Assembly (NCBI GenBank): GCA_023014335.1 | Contig: JAECYW010000017.1 | Location: 372,001-436,000, forward strand | Length of the DNA: 64,000 bases | Reading direction: 5' to 3' | Source of the DNA: Galerina marginata | Taxonomy: Eukaryota > Basidiomycota > Agaricomycetes > Agaricales > Galerinaceae | Shown: piece after piece, positions 51,901-63,526 of the stretch | How positions within the stretch are numbered: position 1 is the first letter of the stretch | Layout: each line of letters opens with the position of its first letter | The notes under the pieces: model-generated | Database searches by the model: none | What the model was told of the DNA's origin: nothing | What the model saw: the letters and a program-made list of their open reading frames with translations, nothing else | Made by a program: the position numbers and the translations under genes

Positions 51901-52003
51901 TACTGGTAAACGGAAGAAGGATAAGGCGCGGCTACGGGAAGCTGGGTTGGAAGTCTCTGATGACGAGGCAGAAGATGACGGCGATGAGGACGAAGAAGAG
52001 TAG
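48910..52003 (+). CDS. USO1: Vesicle tethering factor Uso1/p115
   Basis: Golgi tether for ER-derived COPII vesicles. The ATG at 48910 gives MEFFNQTYVALRGP. An armadillo-like head domain follows: DRRAAVLALKGLSRDHKQEVG, TFYTRFATLQFLTTLLHNRR, FEGAFEKLFNTVTQEGGVDG, CVDGLLRFNSSNQSYFRET, FALQFWDDQKRANTSLIIG and LLGICYEYNREPGEITR, then DTLVGQMGRFREDERFKNVG (USO1-family head signature) and YYTVQRGFSSEPDQL. After the head comes only a short coiled coil (EAAMLIASLRDVIRQQSTEI, ALQKRLKEVNAS, HVESLQSQL) and an acidic C-terminal tail (SDDEAEDDGDEDEEE) with the stop at 52001-52003. That tail is typical of p115, while yeast Uso1 has a much longer coiled coil. About eight introns are present. Confidence 0.9.
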
Positions 52004-52555
52004 ATACCCATGCATGTTCTTTTTCCGCCCTTTGAACAATTGTTCTTACTATTGCTTACTAGTCATGGGGAATAGACGTCAAATTGCACTTTTTATTGCA
52101 GATACACCCTGATGCAGATGGATTATTGTTGTTGAGCTCCTTAAATTTTACAGGGATGATACAAGATGTAAACGTCTGCTGTACTCGGAACTTATCATCC
52201 CCATCTTCAGTCAAACCCTTGAGATTGTTGTCAAGCATCTGCCTCAAGTCTGGACTGGACTGTGGAACTCTTTAACTGCACTAAATCGCCATCGGTTTTC
52301 CATGGCGGTGCTGGAAGGCTCTTCAAGTGGATGGAACTAGGCCTTTGGGTCCCAGGGCCTGATGCCGTTGTACCATGTAGAAACATGTTATGTGATGCTA
52401 CACACGCCAGCCCCGATAGCATAATACTGACCCCTCGGCCAAGTTTTGACTCTAAAAATGAGTGGGTCTATTTTTAGACATTTTAAAATTAGCACGCGAC
52501 AACTAACTGCTGCTTTATGGGTATTCTTCCAAACACGCTCAGCTAAATCTTCCTC
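52004..52555. other. Intergenic, no supported gene
   Basis: Small frames on both strands (for example 52262-52477) have no motif and no matching splice sites. Confidence 0.45.
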
Positions 52556-53284
52556 ATGACTCATGAGCTCTATTATTCAAAACACGAAACCAAGGATGCA
52601 CAGCGCCGAGGTTCATCAACGGACCAATTTTCGTATCCAGCATCGTTAAGCCCGCCTAATCTCAACTACACCTATTCCCCAGAACGCGCATCGGCCGAGG
52701 CGTTGCTCTTGCTCAACAGCGTTTATTCGAATTTCTCCTCGAACACTGAAAAGGAAAATGAAAACCCTGCTCCTCTGCCAATCACCGCTCCAAAGCCACT
52801 GTCATACGCGGTTAGAGGAAAAGCGGCGCTTAGGTCGATTTTATCGATTGGAGAAGGTGAGCCTCTCAAGAATCCTCTGTTGAGCTTCAATTAATCGAAG
52901 TATATGAAAGAAGAGGAAGACGACCCGAAGAAAATCGAGATTCAGGTCGAAGAAACAGCCCAACCCGTCTTCTACAACGTTCCAACCTCTATCCTGAGTT
53001 TTGGTCTAGACCAGAAATTCCAAACTGCGCAGGCGAACATCAACCTCCACCAGACGCTGAACAATACGGTCGAGGAATTTCAGCAATACACCATGGTTGT
53101 CCGCCCCATCTCTCCCGCGACTCTCATAGCGTTGACAGAACCCTGCCTCATGACATGGTGTCAAGAGCTGCAAGGCCCGCCTGACCACAATCCAAAGGTC
53201 ATTGATACTCGCAACTTCACTCCAGCCCGAGCTTATCATTTCAACGCGGACGGGAATTATGCTGAAGTTTTTAATTTGGAGTAG
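52556..53284 (+). CDS. Hypothetical protein, two exons
   Basis: Exon 1 from an ATG at 52556 (MTHELYYSKHETKDAQRRG) includes ASAEALLLLNSVYSNFSS and KAALRSILSIGEG. A GTGAGC donor near 52858 and an AAAG acceptor near 52910 join it in frame to EEEDDPKKIEIQVEE, QPVFYNVPTSILSFGL and EPCLMTWCQELQGPPDH, ending EVFNLE at 53284. Without the intron the first frame would stop at 52894. No domain is recognised. Confidence 0.6.
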
Positions 53285-53463
53285 CTGCCAACGGTTTTGG
53301 TGGAAAATGTAAATGTATGCGCGGTTTGTGGAAGTGTTTTCGTGTTGTGATACAGGTCTTCTAGTCCTCAGTCCAAAGGAACGAACAATGTTTTCGCATT
53401 CCTATGGTATCTTTATTCATTGCAATAGGAAATGTAGTCGAAATAACCAAATAATCGAAGATT

Positions 53464-55316
53464 TCATGTGACAGTGCACTTGGGGAACAACGAAGCCGAA
53501 TTTCCAGTGATGTTCACGTTTTGGCAAGAGTAGGTCGTTTTATTCGACTTGCCGCTGCTCCCCCAGTCAACTCGAAGTTTGAAGTAGGAATTGAAGATTT
53601 CGACTCACGTCAATCCCAGTTGGTTTACATTGATGTCTGTGCAGCGACCACCCGGCGAACAAGATAAAGACGCTACAGCCGATTTAGTACCCGTGCCCGT
53701 AATGCTAATGGGATATCGTTTTAGACAACAAACCGAGCACTCAACCAAGAAAATCACGCGCTTTGTGAACCAGACATCCTGAATAAGGGTGTTTGATGGG
53801 AATTTTGTGCAGTCTGACGCACTTGTCATGTAGCACTTTTAAAAGGGTTCAGCTACGAGAATTGGAAGAGTAGACAGAGCCCACTTGGTCAATGATAATC
53901 GGATTGTCGACCGCGGTTTCAAAGAAGTTCTGGAAGGTAATGTTTTTGACGATCCCACTACCGACTTTTGATCCTGCCCAAGCTTTGATCCTCGCTCCGT
54001 TCTGGGCACTCGTCATCTTGATGTTCCTATGCAGATATTCAATAAGTGGGAAATCCATATATATTTGAAACAGATACGAACTTTGCGAGAACGTTCTGCA
54101 CGATATCGAAGACGCCGGCAAATTGACCAAGAGAGCTAGTGGCCTATTCATTTGAATACAATCTAAGAAACACAGGAGGGCTTACCCAACAGAAATGCCG
54201 CTAGAAACAAATGATGGATGAGGAACGCACCGCGACCGCTATAAGGTATGCAACTTACTGCGAACCAGTGCAGTCAAGATTTTCGACAAGGACATTTGTA
54301 GCATCTGCAGCGCATTTAAAGTTGTTAAATATAAGTATGTTTAGCCACAACTTACTTGGTTTGAAGGAGACGCAGTCGTCGCCGTTTACAATAACGGAAT
54401 TCAAGATTGAAACATTGTCACTGCGATAGACATTCCATCCGTCAGTGTTCTTCGCATCGTTACTCGAGGTCGAGACAGCGTTGATGCTGATGTTGTTATA
54501 AACGACGTTCTGGCCTTCATTGACCTTTGTAATGACCAGGTCAAGTCGCGTCCAGCGTTGACGTAGTATCACACTCACAAGATTGTGCCATTCGGGACTG
54601 TTGATCATGCGAATGTTTTGAACTTGAACATCTTTGGCTTGGAATACCGTGAGGGTGATGGGGCGTAGGAGAGACGAATTTTTCGCGCTACCGTGATAAT
54701 GTTAGTCCGCTTATTGGGGCTACGATGTGGAGTACACGTGTAAAGACTTACAAAGCGTCATACCAGGCCTGTGAGACGGATAAATCATCGAGTATTACGG
54801 CAATTGGCTAATATTTTACCTGTCCAGAGCCATCGAGGGTACCTCCGCCGTCGATTAGGAGGCTTTGTCCTCCGAAGAGCCAAAAGGTTATTTGTGTTTG
54901 GAAAGGAATGAAGAACCCGTTCTTAAGACAATTTATTGAGCAAAGATATTCTCTTCCGTTGACACGGATTGACCTACCCCAGCCCAATAGGGAATGTTAG
55001 GGTCGAACTTTATGGTACCTTGGAGACTCTAAGAAAGAAGACGTTAGAAAGCTGTCATATGTCTCCAGACCACACGTACAATATGCTTGTTGCTGAGGCC
55101 GGTCATGTTCAACCTTGTTTGAATGTTCAAAGTCGTGCCTTTCGGGATGGTCACTGTTGGGCATGCCTGTACGGCTGCCAGAAACTGAGGTGCATCGTCT
55201 TTGCCAGACGCGGTCAGAGAGCATGGAACAGTAGCTTGTGGGTTCGGTGGGGCTGTGGCCACTGCCGAGGAGAACAACAAAGCAGCTAGAGCGAATGAAG
55301 GAGAACTAAGACGCAT
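53464..55316 (-). CDS. Secreted exo-polygalacturonase (GH28), copy 1
   Basis: Hydrolyses polygalacturonic acid of pectin from chain ends; secreted. A signal peptide, MRLSSPSFALAALLFSSAVA, starts at 55316. Parallel beta-helix motifs follow: QFLAAVQACPTVTIPKGT, ITFWLFGGQSLLIDGGGTLD, NIRMINSPEWHNL, and the GH28 catalytic block NTDGWNVYRSDN ... NGDDCVSFKP with all three acidic residues. The GSHGISVGSLGQF motif is built from two introns around a 15-nt exon (54186-54200); its His is coded CA|C across the splice. RIKAWAG supplies the last active-site residues. A C-terminal Cys pair and NITGNSASLFPKCTVT end at 53464. A TATAAAA lies at 55360-55366 (minus), 44 bp upstream of the ATG. The exo class is suggested by GISVGSLGQ. 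Confidence 0.88.
54186..54200 (-). other. 15-nt micro-exon of polygalacturonase copy 1
   Basis: The minus strand reads CGGCATTTCTGTTGG between an AG acceptor and a GTAAGC donor. It supplies the last base of the catalytic His codon plus GISV and two bases of Gly. Skipping it would keep the frame but remove the motif. Confidence 0.75.
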
Positions 55317-55894
55317 GTTGAGGCCTTGAGGAGTGGTTGACCCGCTGTGCTCTCCAGCATTTTATACTGTAAGAACGTTGAACAGGCGGTCCGCTGGTCA
55401 ACTCCAACGTGAAAAGCGGTCCGGCGACGAGGATATACATACTGCACCTGATTTAGGTATAGGTTCCGCGCTTGCAATTATCAGGGATCCCTTTGAGACG
55501 GCAGCCGTCTCAGCGGGACTAGCAGAGCTATCCAAGAACGGTCGAATATATTGGGAAGCGACGACGAACGAGAATTGCCCGATGTCAGCAGCCTTGTTTC
55601 AACCCAGCTTACCTCCGAAGTTCCAACGCGGATCAGATTTGCACGGTACACATCCAATGGGGATATTAGACGCTAGTTATTTCTGTAATGATTGTGGTGT
55701 TTTTGGCGAGGAGAAGCGAACCCGTGTATGTGAGTGTTTTGTCGAGCCCGACGGGTGGTTCACTTTTATGAGCTATACATGGATGGATTCTCTTTTTTTG
55801 TTGAGCGATGGGTGCGATAATGGTTTTTGTATTTTTGTTCGATCGGATATGTTATCAAAACAGGACGGTAGACATCAACCAAGGAGTCTAAGCC
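55317..55894. other. Spacer between the two polygalacturonase genes
   Basis: Holds the promoter of copy 1 (TATA 55360-55366) and the 3' region of copy 2. A plus-strand frame at 55333-55902 crosses it but has no family features, so I treat it as spurious. Confidence 0.5.
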
Positions 55895-57774
55895 TTAGGT
55901 GATAGTACATGCAGGGAATAACGAGGCCGCATTTCCAGTGATGTTCACGTTTTGGCATGAATAGCTCGTCTTACCCGACGGGAAGCTGCTCGCTAAGTTA
56001 ACTCGAATGTTCATAAGTAATCAATTTCCACTCACGAAAGCGCCAGTGAGTTTACGTTGATATCAGAGCAACGACTATCAGGGGAGCAGGACAACGACGC
56101 TACAACGCTCTTGGTGCCGGTACCAGTAATGCTATCGAAAAATCAATAGGGAAGTCGACGCGTTGCGATCAAGAAATGCTTACTTGTTGAACCAAATATC
56201 CTGAATGAAGGTATTTGATGGGAATTGCGCACACGCCGTTGCATTTGTCATATAGCACTGAAAACATCAGATATGTGGGCCCTGAAAGATGGAAAAAGCT
56301 TACTTGGTCAATAATAACCGGATTGTCAACGGCTGTTTCAAAGAAGTTTTCGAAGGTGACATTCTTGACAATCCCACTACCAACATTTGGTCCTGCCCAA
56401 GCTTTAATTCTGGCTCCGTTTTGAGCATTCGTCATCTTAACGTTTCTATAGACTTTTTAAAAACAAGCGTAGAAACATTGAAAGAGCAACGAACTTTGCA
56501 AGAACATTCTCCACGATATCAAAAACACCAGGGAATTGACCGAGGGAACTGTTTGACCGATTTTGAACTTAATACGACAAATACACAGGCAGAGGCATAC
56601 CCGACGGAGATTCCACTAAAACAAGCAAGCGTAAAATGAGAAAAGAGTACCGTAAACGGGTAATCAGGTACTCACTGTGATCCAGTGCAATCAAGATTTT
56701 CGACCAAAACATTTGTGGCATCTATGACGGGTTAAGCGAACCAAGGACAGAGTACTGTAGCAATAACAAACTTACTTGGCTTAAAGGCGACGCAATCGTC
56801 CCCGTTTACGATAACAGAGTTCACAATTGCTACATTACTGCTACGGTAGACGTTCCAGCCATCGGTATTCGCAGCTCCATGGGTCGAATTGGAGACGGCA
56901 TGGATATTAATGTTGTTATAAACAATATTCTGGCCTTCGTTGACCTGTAACACGTCAAATCAATCCAAGTTTCATAAGAGGGGCGAAAAGTATCATACTC
57001 ACAAGATTGTGCCATTCTGGGCTGTTAATCATATGGATATTTTCAACCAGGACGTTCTTAGCTTGAAATACTGTGAGGGTAATCGGCCGCAGGAGAGATG
57101 AATTTGTCGCACTATCGGTTGGACCAATGATCAGCCTCCTGACTTTTATGGAGTCCGAAAAAGGCTCACAATGTGTCCCACCAGAGCTAAGAATACGAAG
57201 GCAGAGTTTATTATCGTAAGGTAATAATAGAAAAGAGAGGACGATATTACCTGACCAGAGCCATCGAGTGTACCACCGCCATCGAATAGAATATTCTCTC
57301 CTCCTAAGAGCCAGAAGGTGACTTGTGTTTGGAAAGGTATGAAGAAGGCGTTCTAAGTATAAGAGATTAAAAAATTCTGGTTGAAAATACATCCTCCCTT
57401 TGACGAAAACGAGTCGACATACCCCGGTCCAATATGGAATGTTCGGGCTGAATTTTATGGTACCTTGAAGACTCTGAGAAGGAAAGCGTTAAGAAACACT
57501 TGTGATTTTTACCGATCGTACTCACAATATGTTTGTCACGCAGGCCTGTCATGTTCAACCTCGTTTCGATGTTCAAAGTCGTTTCCCTCGGAATTGTCAC
57601 CGTCGGGCAAGCCTGCACGGCTTTCAAGAACTGAGGTGCATCATCTCTACCACTCGCAGTTAGGGAACATGAAACCTTTCCTGGCCTTTTGGTTGGTACG
57701 GTCGGAGGTCCCTTTGCAAAAACTGAAGAGAACAAAAAAGTTGCCAAAGTGATTGATGTAGAGCTGAAGCGCAT
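55895..57774 (-). CDS. Secreted exo-polygalacturonase (GH28), copy 2
   Basis: Tandem paralogue of the previous gene with the same exon plan. A signal peptide, MRFSSTSITLATFLFSSVFA, begins at 57774; a GTG-started longer frame upstream is unlikely. Motifs: QFLKAVQACPTVTIPRET, VTFWLLGGENILFDGGGTLD, NIHMINSPEWHNL, NTDGWNVYRSSN, NGDDCVAFKP, GSHGISVGSLGQF (His split CA|T across an intron, micro-exon 56601-56615), RIKAWAGPNVGSG and the C-terminal NITGNAASLFPACTIT with the stop at 55895-55897. TATAAA lies at 57815-57820 (minus), 41 bp from the ATG. All catalytic residues are present, so both copies are probably active. Confidence 0.88.
56601..56615 (-). other. 15-nt micro-exon of polygalacturonase copy 2
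   Basis: The minus strand reads TGGAATCTCCGTCGG with AG and GTATGC borders, in the same position and phase as in copy 1. Confidence 0.75.
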
Positions 57775-58705
57775 CTTGCGAGGTTTAAGCGTCACAGAGT
57801 ACTCGCCAGCACGCTTTATAGTCTAAAAAGAGGCGGTCCGCTGATCAGCTTCTCCAGAACGTGGAGACATTGGAGACACATCCCCCAGCGGTCCGGCGGA
57901 AAGTACGTGCAGCACCTGATCCATCGTGACCGCAGTTGTCAGAAGGTCGGCTTTGCAGCAAATTAAAGGAAGCATTCCACGAATAGCTGAAGATCCAGCA
58001 AACCGACGACCATAAGACGGCTTTTTGAAGTTTTTGCTGTTTTGTGGACTTATGGGCCATGTGATACGTCATGTCAATGGTCGTGGATAGTCGTGGCAGT
58101 CGAATATGGCACTGATTGCATGGTCGGGGAAATGTTTAACCTAGGTCGAGTTCATTTACTCGATTTGTTGGCCATTGTCGTGTGGTTAGAAAGTAGAACT
58201 GGAAGGTGGCTGATATCAAAATGCTTCTCGATGCCACATCTTGGAGTCGTGGGATGGTGTGCCTTGCCCATCATGACGTCGTTTTTCGTTTCATTTTTTC
58301 TATGCGAAATTGCGAATTGAAGATACTTATGTATAAAAAACAAGCGGTAAGTATTTATCCCACTTCGTGGAGTTGCATACGGCACGAAATGTCTAGATCG
58401 AACCATATATTTGTGTTGGCGCTTGTAAGTCCGGAGTACGAGTTAGTCCGAGTTAATTTCGGCCCAATCGCTTGGAGGTCCGGTTGACAAAGGCATGAAG
58501 TTTATTCCTTAGAACCAACAATTCTGGACGAGGTTCATGGTAGGTTGTGCATGACACTGCATGTGCAGCCGGACAAGAGGTTAGACCGTTAGAGAGAGTT
58601 AGAGAGGCGGTGCGTGCTTTCTTTGTCCTTGCTTGGAATTTCTCGCCGAACAAGCACAAGCAGCATCCTCGCCTCTGACTTGCCTAATTTGCCTCACGAA
58701 GACGG
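57775..58705. other. Intergenic, divergent promoters
   Basis: Lies between polygalacturonase copy 2 and the GEP4 gene. No supported gene; frames at 58042-58487 are spurious. Confidence 0.45.
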
Positions 58706-59758
58706 ATGCCCTTGAACGTCCCAGGGATTCTCGTTCCCTTTCAATTGCTTCTATATCCAAGGCTAGTACTACCAGCCCTTGTGGTCAATGGTACGTCGCC
58801 ATGATTGTACAGTTTACGCCCCAATTTTCACCATAACGGCACAGTAAGATATTCGCCAGGTTGACTTCCTTGCTTTGAAGCGAGCCGGCTACCGTGGTGC
58901 AGTATTCGACAAGGATAATTGTCTAGTGGGTGTCATCTTTTAGGCGTTCTTCTGCAACACTGAACGCCAAGCCATTTCGCAGACACTACCCCACCGAGAT
59001 ACTCTCGTTCCGGAACTGCAGGTTTGTACTGGAGCCTGCGCTGTGTTTTTTTGTCCAACTCCATCCACGTCCAGGAATCATGGAAATCTTGCAGAGAAAC
59101 TTTCGGTGAAGGCAATGTCCTCATAGTGAGCAATTCTGCTGGAACATATCTAGATGCCGGAGGAATACAAGTGCGTCATCGTTTTGCTACGGAGCAGAAG
59201 AGAAATTCTAAATGCCTTCCTTACCTCAAGTCCGAGTCAGTGGCATACCACCTCGGTGTACCCGTCCTGTCTCACAAATCGCTCAAACCCGCGTACTCAT
59301 GCATTACCGCCATTCGAACTTATTTTTCGTCACTTCGTTTCCCTATTCATGACCACCAACTTATCGTCGTTGGTGACCGCGTGTTCACAGATATAGTCTT
59401 AGGCAACCGAATGCGCATGCAAGCAAACCGACATCAAACTTTGCCAGGTGTGCCACTATCCTCCAATGTCGATAAAACCGCGTCGACCATGGAGCAGCAA
59501 GCAAACGGAGGGACTGCAAACACGCCAAATGCTGCAGGAGGTCCGCTGTCGATATTGACTACAGGGGTTTGGCAAAAAGAAAGCATGACAATGCGTTGGC
59601 TAGAACTGAGGTTGGTGCACGCAGTGGAGAGGTTTTCAAAACCACTTGTCGGAGAACCCATGGCTGTTAGTTCGTTCGTGAAGGAAGTGTTAAAGCCTGT
59701 ACCTCCTCCGAAGCGTGGAGTACTTGGGTATTTGGTATCGAGATTTAGACAAGCATGA
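58706..59758 (+). CDS. GEP4: Mitochondrial phosphatidylglycerophosphatase GEP4
   Basis: HAD-superfamily phosphatase of the mitochondrial inner membrane that dephosphorylates phosphatidylglycerophosphate in cardiolipin synthesis. The ATG at 58706 gives MPLNVPGILVPFQLLLYPRL. After an intron comes DIRQVDFLALKRAGYRGAVF with HAD motif I in FDKDNCL (DxD). After another intron PHRDTLVPELQ, ESWKSCRETFGEGNVLIVSN (motif II Ser), ESVAYHLGVPVLSHKSLKP (motif III Lys) and VVGDRVFTDIVLGNRM (motif IV). The C-terminal part, WLELRLVHAVERF to RFRQA, ends at 59758. The motif set is complete. Confidence 0.87.
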
Positions 59759-59896
59759 ATAGAAGGTATCTGAGTCGACACACCTCACTACTTTCTGAAT
59801 AAGTACATTATATTATCTGCAAATGAATTAATTACATCTAAAGTACAGTGGTAAATGTCACTAAGTTTCTACATAATGGATCGTCATATATTCGTA

Positions 59897-60842
59897 TCAG
59901 TTATTTGATACCAAAGGTTTCTCCGTTGCTGATGGTCGCTTAGCGAAAACAACAGCCACAATTTCATTTGCAATTTTTTGACTCTCCTCCAGACTTAGGC
60001 TCGTACGACAACCGCAGCAGCCAACCCTTTGTCTATAAAGATCTCGCGACGCTGCAACCTTGGTAAAATTGCGAATCCCCAGGCTCATTGTCATTGGTAG
60101 GGTGAGAGGTTCCGAGCGCTGGCACAGAGTGGCGAAAGCTGGAAGCAAAAGATCGGGGTCAAGATGAAATTCTTCCCAGATGGCTATTTTCCGTATAGGA
60201 TCAATGGCAAGATCACGGAGTTGGTGCATTGCAATGGTGCGAACACGTTCCATTTGGAAACTGGTGGCGAGCCTGAGCACTGAAAGCAAGCCGTCGACTG
60301 TGCTGAATGTCTTTGGCGCCTTTGAAGGTCTGTAGTACGATATCAGTTCACGAACGGACGATGGAGCAGGAAAACCAGTGACGAACGGTGGGTATAAAAT
60401 AGAGAGGAGCCTAACAAAGTCGACTTCGGAAATTTCGCGGAGTACCAAAGGTCGTTTGTCGTTGAAGCCAACAACGGGTACTGCTTTGCCCGCTGGCAGC
60501 GGTGGCACGGTGCTCCGTAGGACTGGCGAGTTCTCATGCAAGACAGAAAGACTGAGTCTGAATAGCGTGTTTTCCACCTAAGCAGTTGAAAGAACAGACG
60601 TTGGAGATTGACGTGATGCATATGCATCTGAAAGGACGCACCTGGATTACGATGTTCCCTTCTGGAAGGTAGTACCGTTTATGCTTCCTCAACTTCGGCG
60701 GTGGAGGGACATCTTTCGCAGCGACCTTTGGGCGAATAACGTTGGAAGATGGTGCTTGTACGTCGTCCATCGTGGACACTACACGGATTTCTGGCACCTC
60801 AGGACTTGATTCCGCTACAGTTGATACATCTTCAACAACCAT
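59897..60842 (-). CDS. BTB/POZ-domain protein
   Basis: The start MVVEDVSTVAESSPEVPE at 60842 opens an acidic N-terminus, then PPPKLRKHKRYYLPEGNIVIQ, an intron at about 60577-60640, and the BTB fold: ENTLFRLSLSVLHENSPVL, REISEVDFVRLLSILYPP and GLLSVLRLATSFQMERVRTI. The C-terminal segment has SLEESQKIANEIVAVVFAK. Agaricomycete genomes contain many such BTB proteins of unknown partner, and the exact role cannot be inferred. It is convergent with GEP4, 138 bp apart. Confidence 0.82.
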
Positions 60843-63526
60843 TCCGGAAATTGGGATCGTAACGTTGTGAGCAATGAAAGTAATGTGCCACAGGCCACCA
60901 AAGAACGTCGGAGTTGAACAAAGACTTCAAAGCACGCAGGCCCAAACCGAAACGTGGACGAGGTCAGGAAGCAGAAAGTCAGGGAGAATCCCGATTAGTC
61001 CCCAGTGGACAATCTAGCCGCTGAAACATCATAATTGACCAAGGAGCAAGTCGGTTGTCATGTCCTAGACCGACAATTATGGAGATGTATCCTAAAGTAA
61101 CCCGTATTAGCGTTGTGAAGGTGAGTCGCGATGGGCCAAAATGACTCTAGAATTGGCCCTAATTGCGGTCCTTGAACGCGCGAAAAGAGGCAAGAACTGA
61201 TTTCGCGACGCCTTTAGTCCAGTCGCGCGTTGAAAGTTAAGTCGCGCGCGTCAGCGTTGGCCTCTTCGTTTGAACTAGAAACCACGAAGAATTTTTTGAG
61301 CGCAGATGATTAATGGAGACCTTTGATAAGTACCGTGGTCCGCTCAGCGCTGCAAGTTGCAACGGGCGTTGTTTACATTTTCGCACGGTTCTTCCAGCTT
61401 GCCGACCAGTTCCTTTACCGAAGCATCCTATCATCCTAGCTGGCTTGAAGTTGGGCTGCGTCTTGCTTGAAATTCTTGATTCGCTGCGTCGGGTTTCTTC
61501 TGTGACTCTCTCCGAATTATTCAGACACGACAAATCCAAGACCTGTGCCTCAGGTGTAGAAATGCTGCCAATGAAGCTAATATTAAAACCCGACAAGGAC
61601 TTAGTTTCGCGTCTTTGCTTTCCATTAACCCAGATTTCCAGGTGGTCCAACAATAGAACTATTCTCAACGTAAAATATCTGGCTGTTAGCCTTTTTCAAT
61701 GTCATATCTGGCCAGACGAGCTTGCGAGCCAAGTGTAGACCCGAGCCATGTTGAGCTGCCTTGTAGGGTCCATCTGGATGTCTATTAGCGAGCTTCCTGG
61801 CTCCGCTGCGAAGCTCATATATAATCGCCCATCTGCCCACTTCAACCACTACCACAATCAAGGACTGTTGACAGTAATATTCGTTCCATGAGATCATGAT
61901 CGTCATTCTGTGGAATAAAATCTCGAATATTTATCAACTAAACCTTTTTTCAACCTTCGTTGGTCCGCGTTCAACTTTCTGACGCCGACGGTCCTGACAT
62001 CTGAATCCACAAGCCACTCTTTCTGGTCTGCAATGGTGTGTTCTCAATACTGGGCAAAGTCGCATAATATTATCAGCTTACCCAGTCGGACCTCAAGGAT
62101 CGGGCGTGAATTTGACAATTACCCGCATAGTTTCAAAGACCCCAAGCTGCAATTAAGCCATGCTGAGTCATTAACTTACCAGGGCTCTACAAATAACCGT
62201 TGAACAACCATCCATTCTATCGGTGGACGTTACTACTCAGCATTTGCAATGAAGGCGCCAAGTTTGGACATCTAAGCCACCATCGGATTACAATTCAACG
62301 TCAACGCCCACAGCAGAATTTTTAATTCCATCGTGACTTCCCAGAACACCCTTTTGCGATCTGTCAACAACCCTGAATTCTTGCCGGTTATAATAACGAA
62401 TCCATCCTTTGGTGGGACTCGTAATCGGTCCGACGTAGGCGACGATTCGTATCTTTGGTAGACCAGGAAGATAAGAAACACATGCTTTATATGTAGACGA
62501 AGGTTCAAAACCTTGTTCATCCGGGTAATGTGCGGCAATGATTTGTTTATTGAAGGAGAGATCTGCGGATGTTCAACAGAGTTTGCATCGTCGTCTACAT
62601 TTCTTATCTACCATATTTCCCCGGGTTAACAGGTGGCCACAATTGATTCAAATTATGGGTTGGTGTGGGTGTGAGGCATAGGAAATTGAATTGGGTTAGA
62701 ATGCCGGCGTCACAGTATAAAATTAAATTATTGGTCAGGTGGTATCTGGTGGGCATACTAAGGGTAGATCTGCCCATGCGATCAAAGGTGCAAAAGTGGA
62801 GGATTTGAGCAGGATTAGCCAGGCGTTGGACGGCATCATGAACTACAAGCATTGTGGTTGTTGTGGATGAGAAAGGAGAAATCCGACGGTTTGCAGACGG
62901 GCGCCAATTTTGAATTCGAATGAGGCTTCCCAAGGTAATCACGTGCCTCGTCAAAACAATTGGAGACGAATCAGACGATGTTCATTGTTCAACACTCCGT
63001 CCAATGACACCATGGAATGTCTCTATCGGGTTTAAGTCGCGTCAGTACCTCCTCCTGAAACTGCCATCTACTGTCATGCCTTACTGAGCTTTTCCTTACT
63101 TCTTAGGTTTGGCGTATCGACTCAAAAAAATAAACCTTAGGCCCGGGTCAGGCGATTTGCAGAAAATTCGGTGTTCACGATATCGCATCCCCGGTGGTGT
63201 CTTCCGGGCGAACTAACGCCTGCATATTTAAATGAATATTCAAGGAGGCCGGTGAGATATGCTGACCTTGCAGGTACTACGTATGTGGAACTTTGACTTC
63301 TGTCACTGCCATTGTGGATGCCTCGTTTATGGCATGACTCGATCATGGCATGCGAAGAATTGCGCTTCTACTGGACTAATACGAGGAGGATATGGACAAC
63401 ACAGGAGAACTGCCCTATGTCTCCTCCCTGCGTGCAGATTCCGATGGCGACTGAGTTCCATTTGTGAACATCTCATATAAAGGCATCTGAGAAATCGGAA
63501 AAGCTGGCTTTCACCTCAACTCCATC
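60843..63526. other. Intergenic, no supported gene
   Basis: About 2.7 kb. Long-looking frames on both strands at 61237-61906 and 62604-62954 lack motifs and consistent introns. TCGCGA/GTCGCG-type motifs cluster between about 61125 and 61250. Confidence 0.5.
63476..63482 (+). promoter_or_regulatory. TATA box of the terminal P450 gene
   Basis: TATAAAG lies 51 bp before the ATG at 63527. Confidence 0.5.

Noticed and set aside
55333..55902. 189-codon plus-strand frame between the polygalacturonases
   Set aside because: No motif, no plausible promoter, and it overlaps the 3' end and promoter of the two flanking genes.
61237..61738. Overlapping frames of 141-143 codons on both strands
   Set aside because: Same bases open on both strands, no recognisable motif or splice structure; probably chance.
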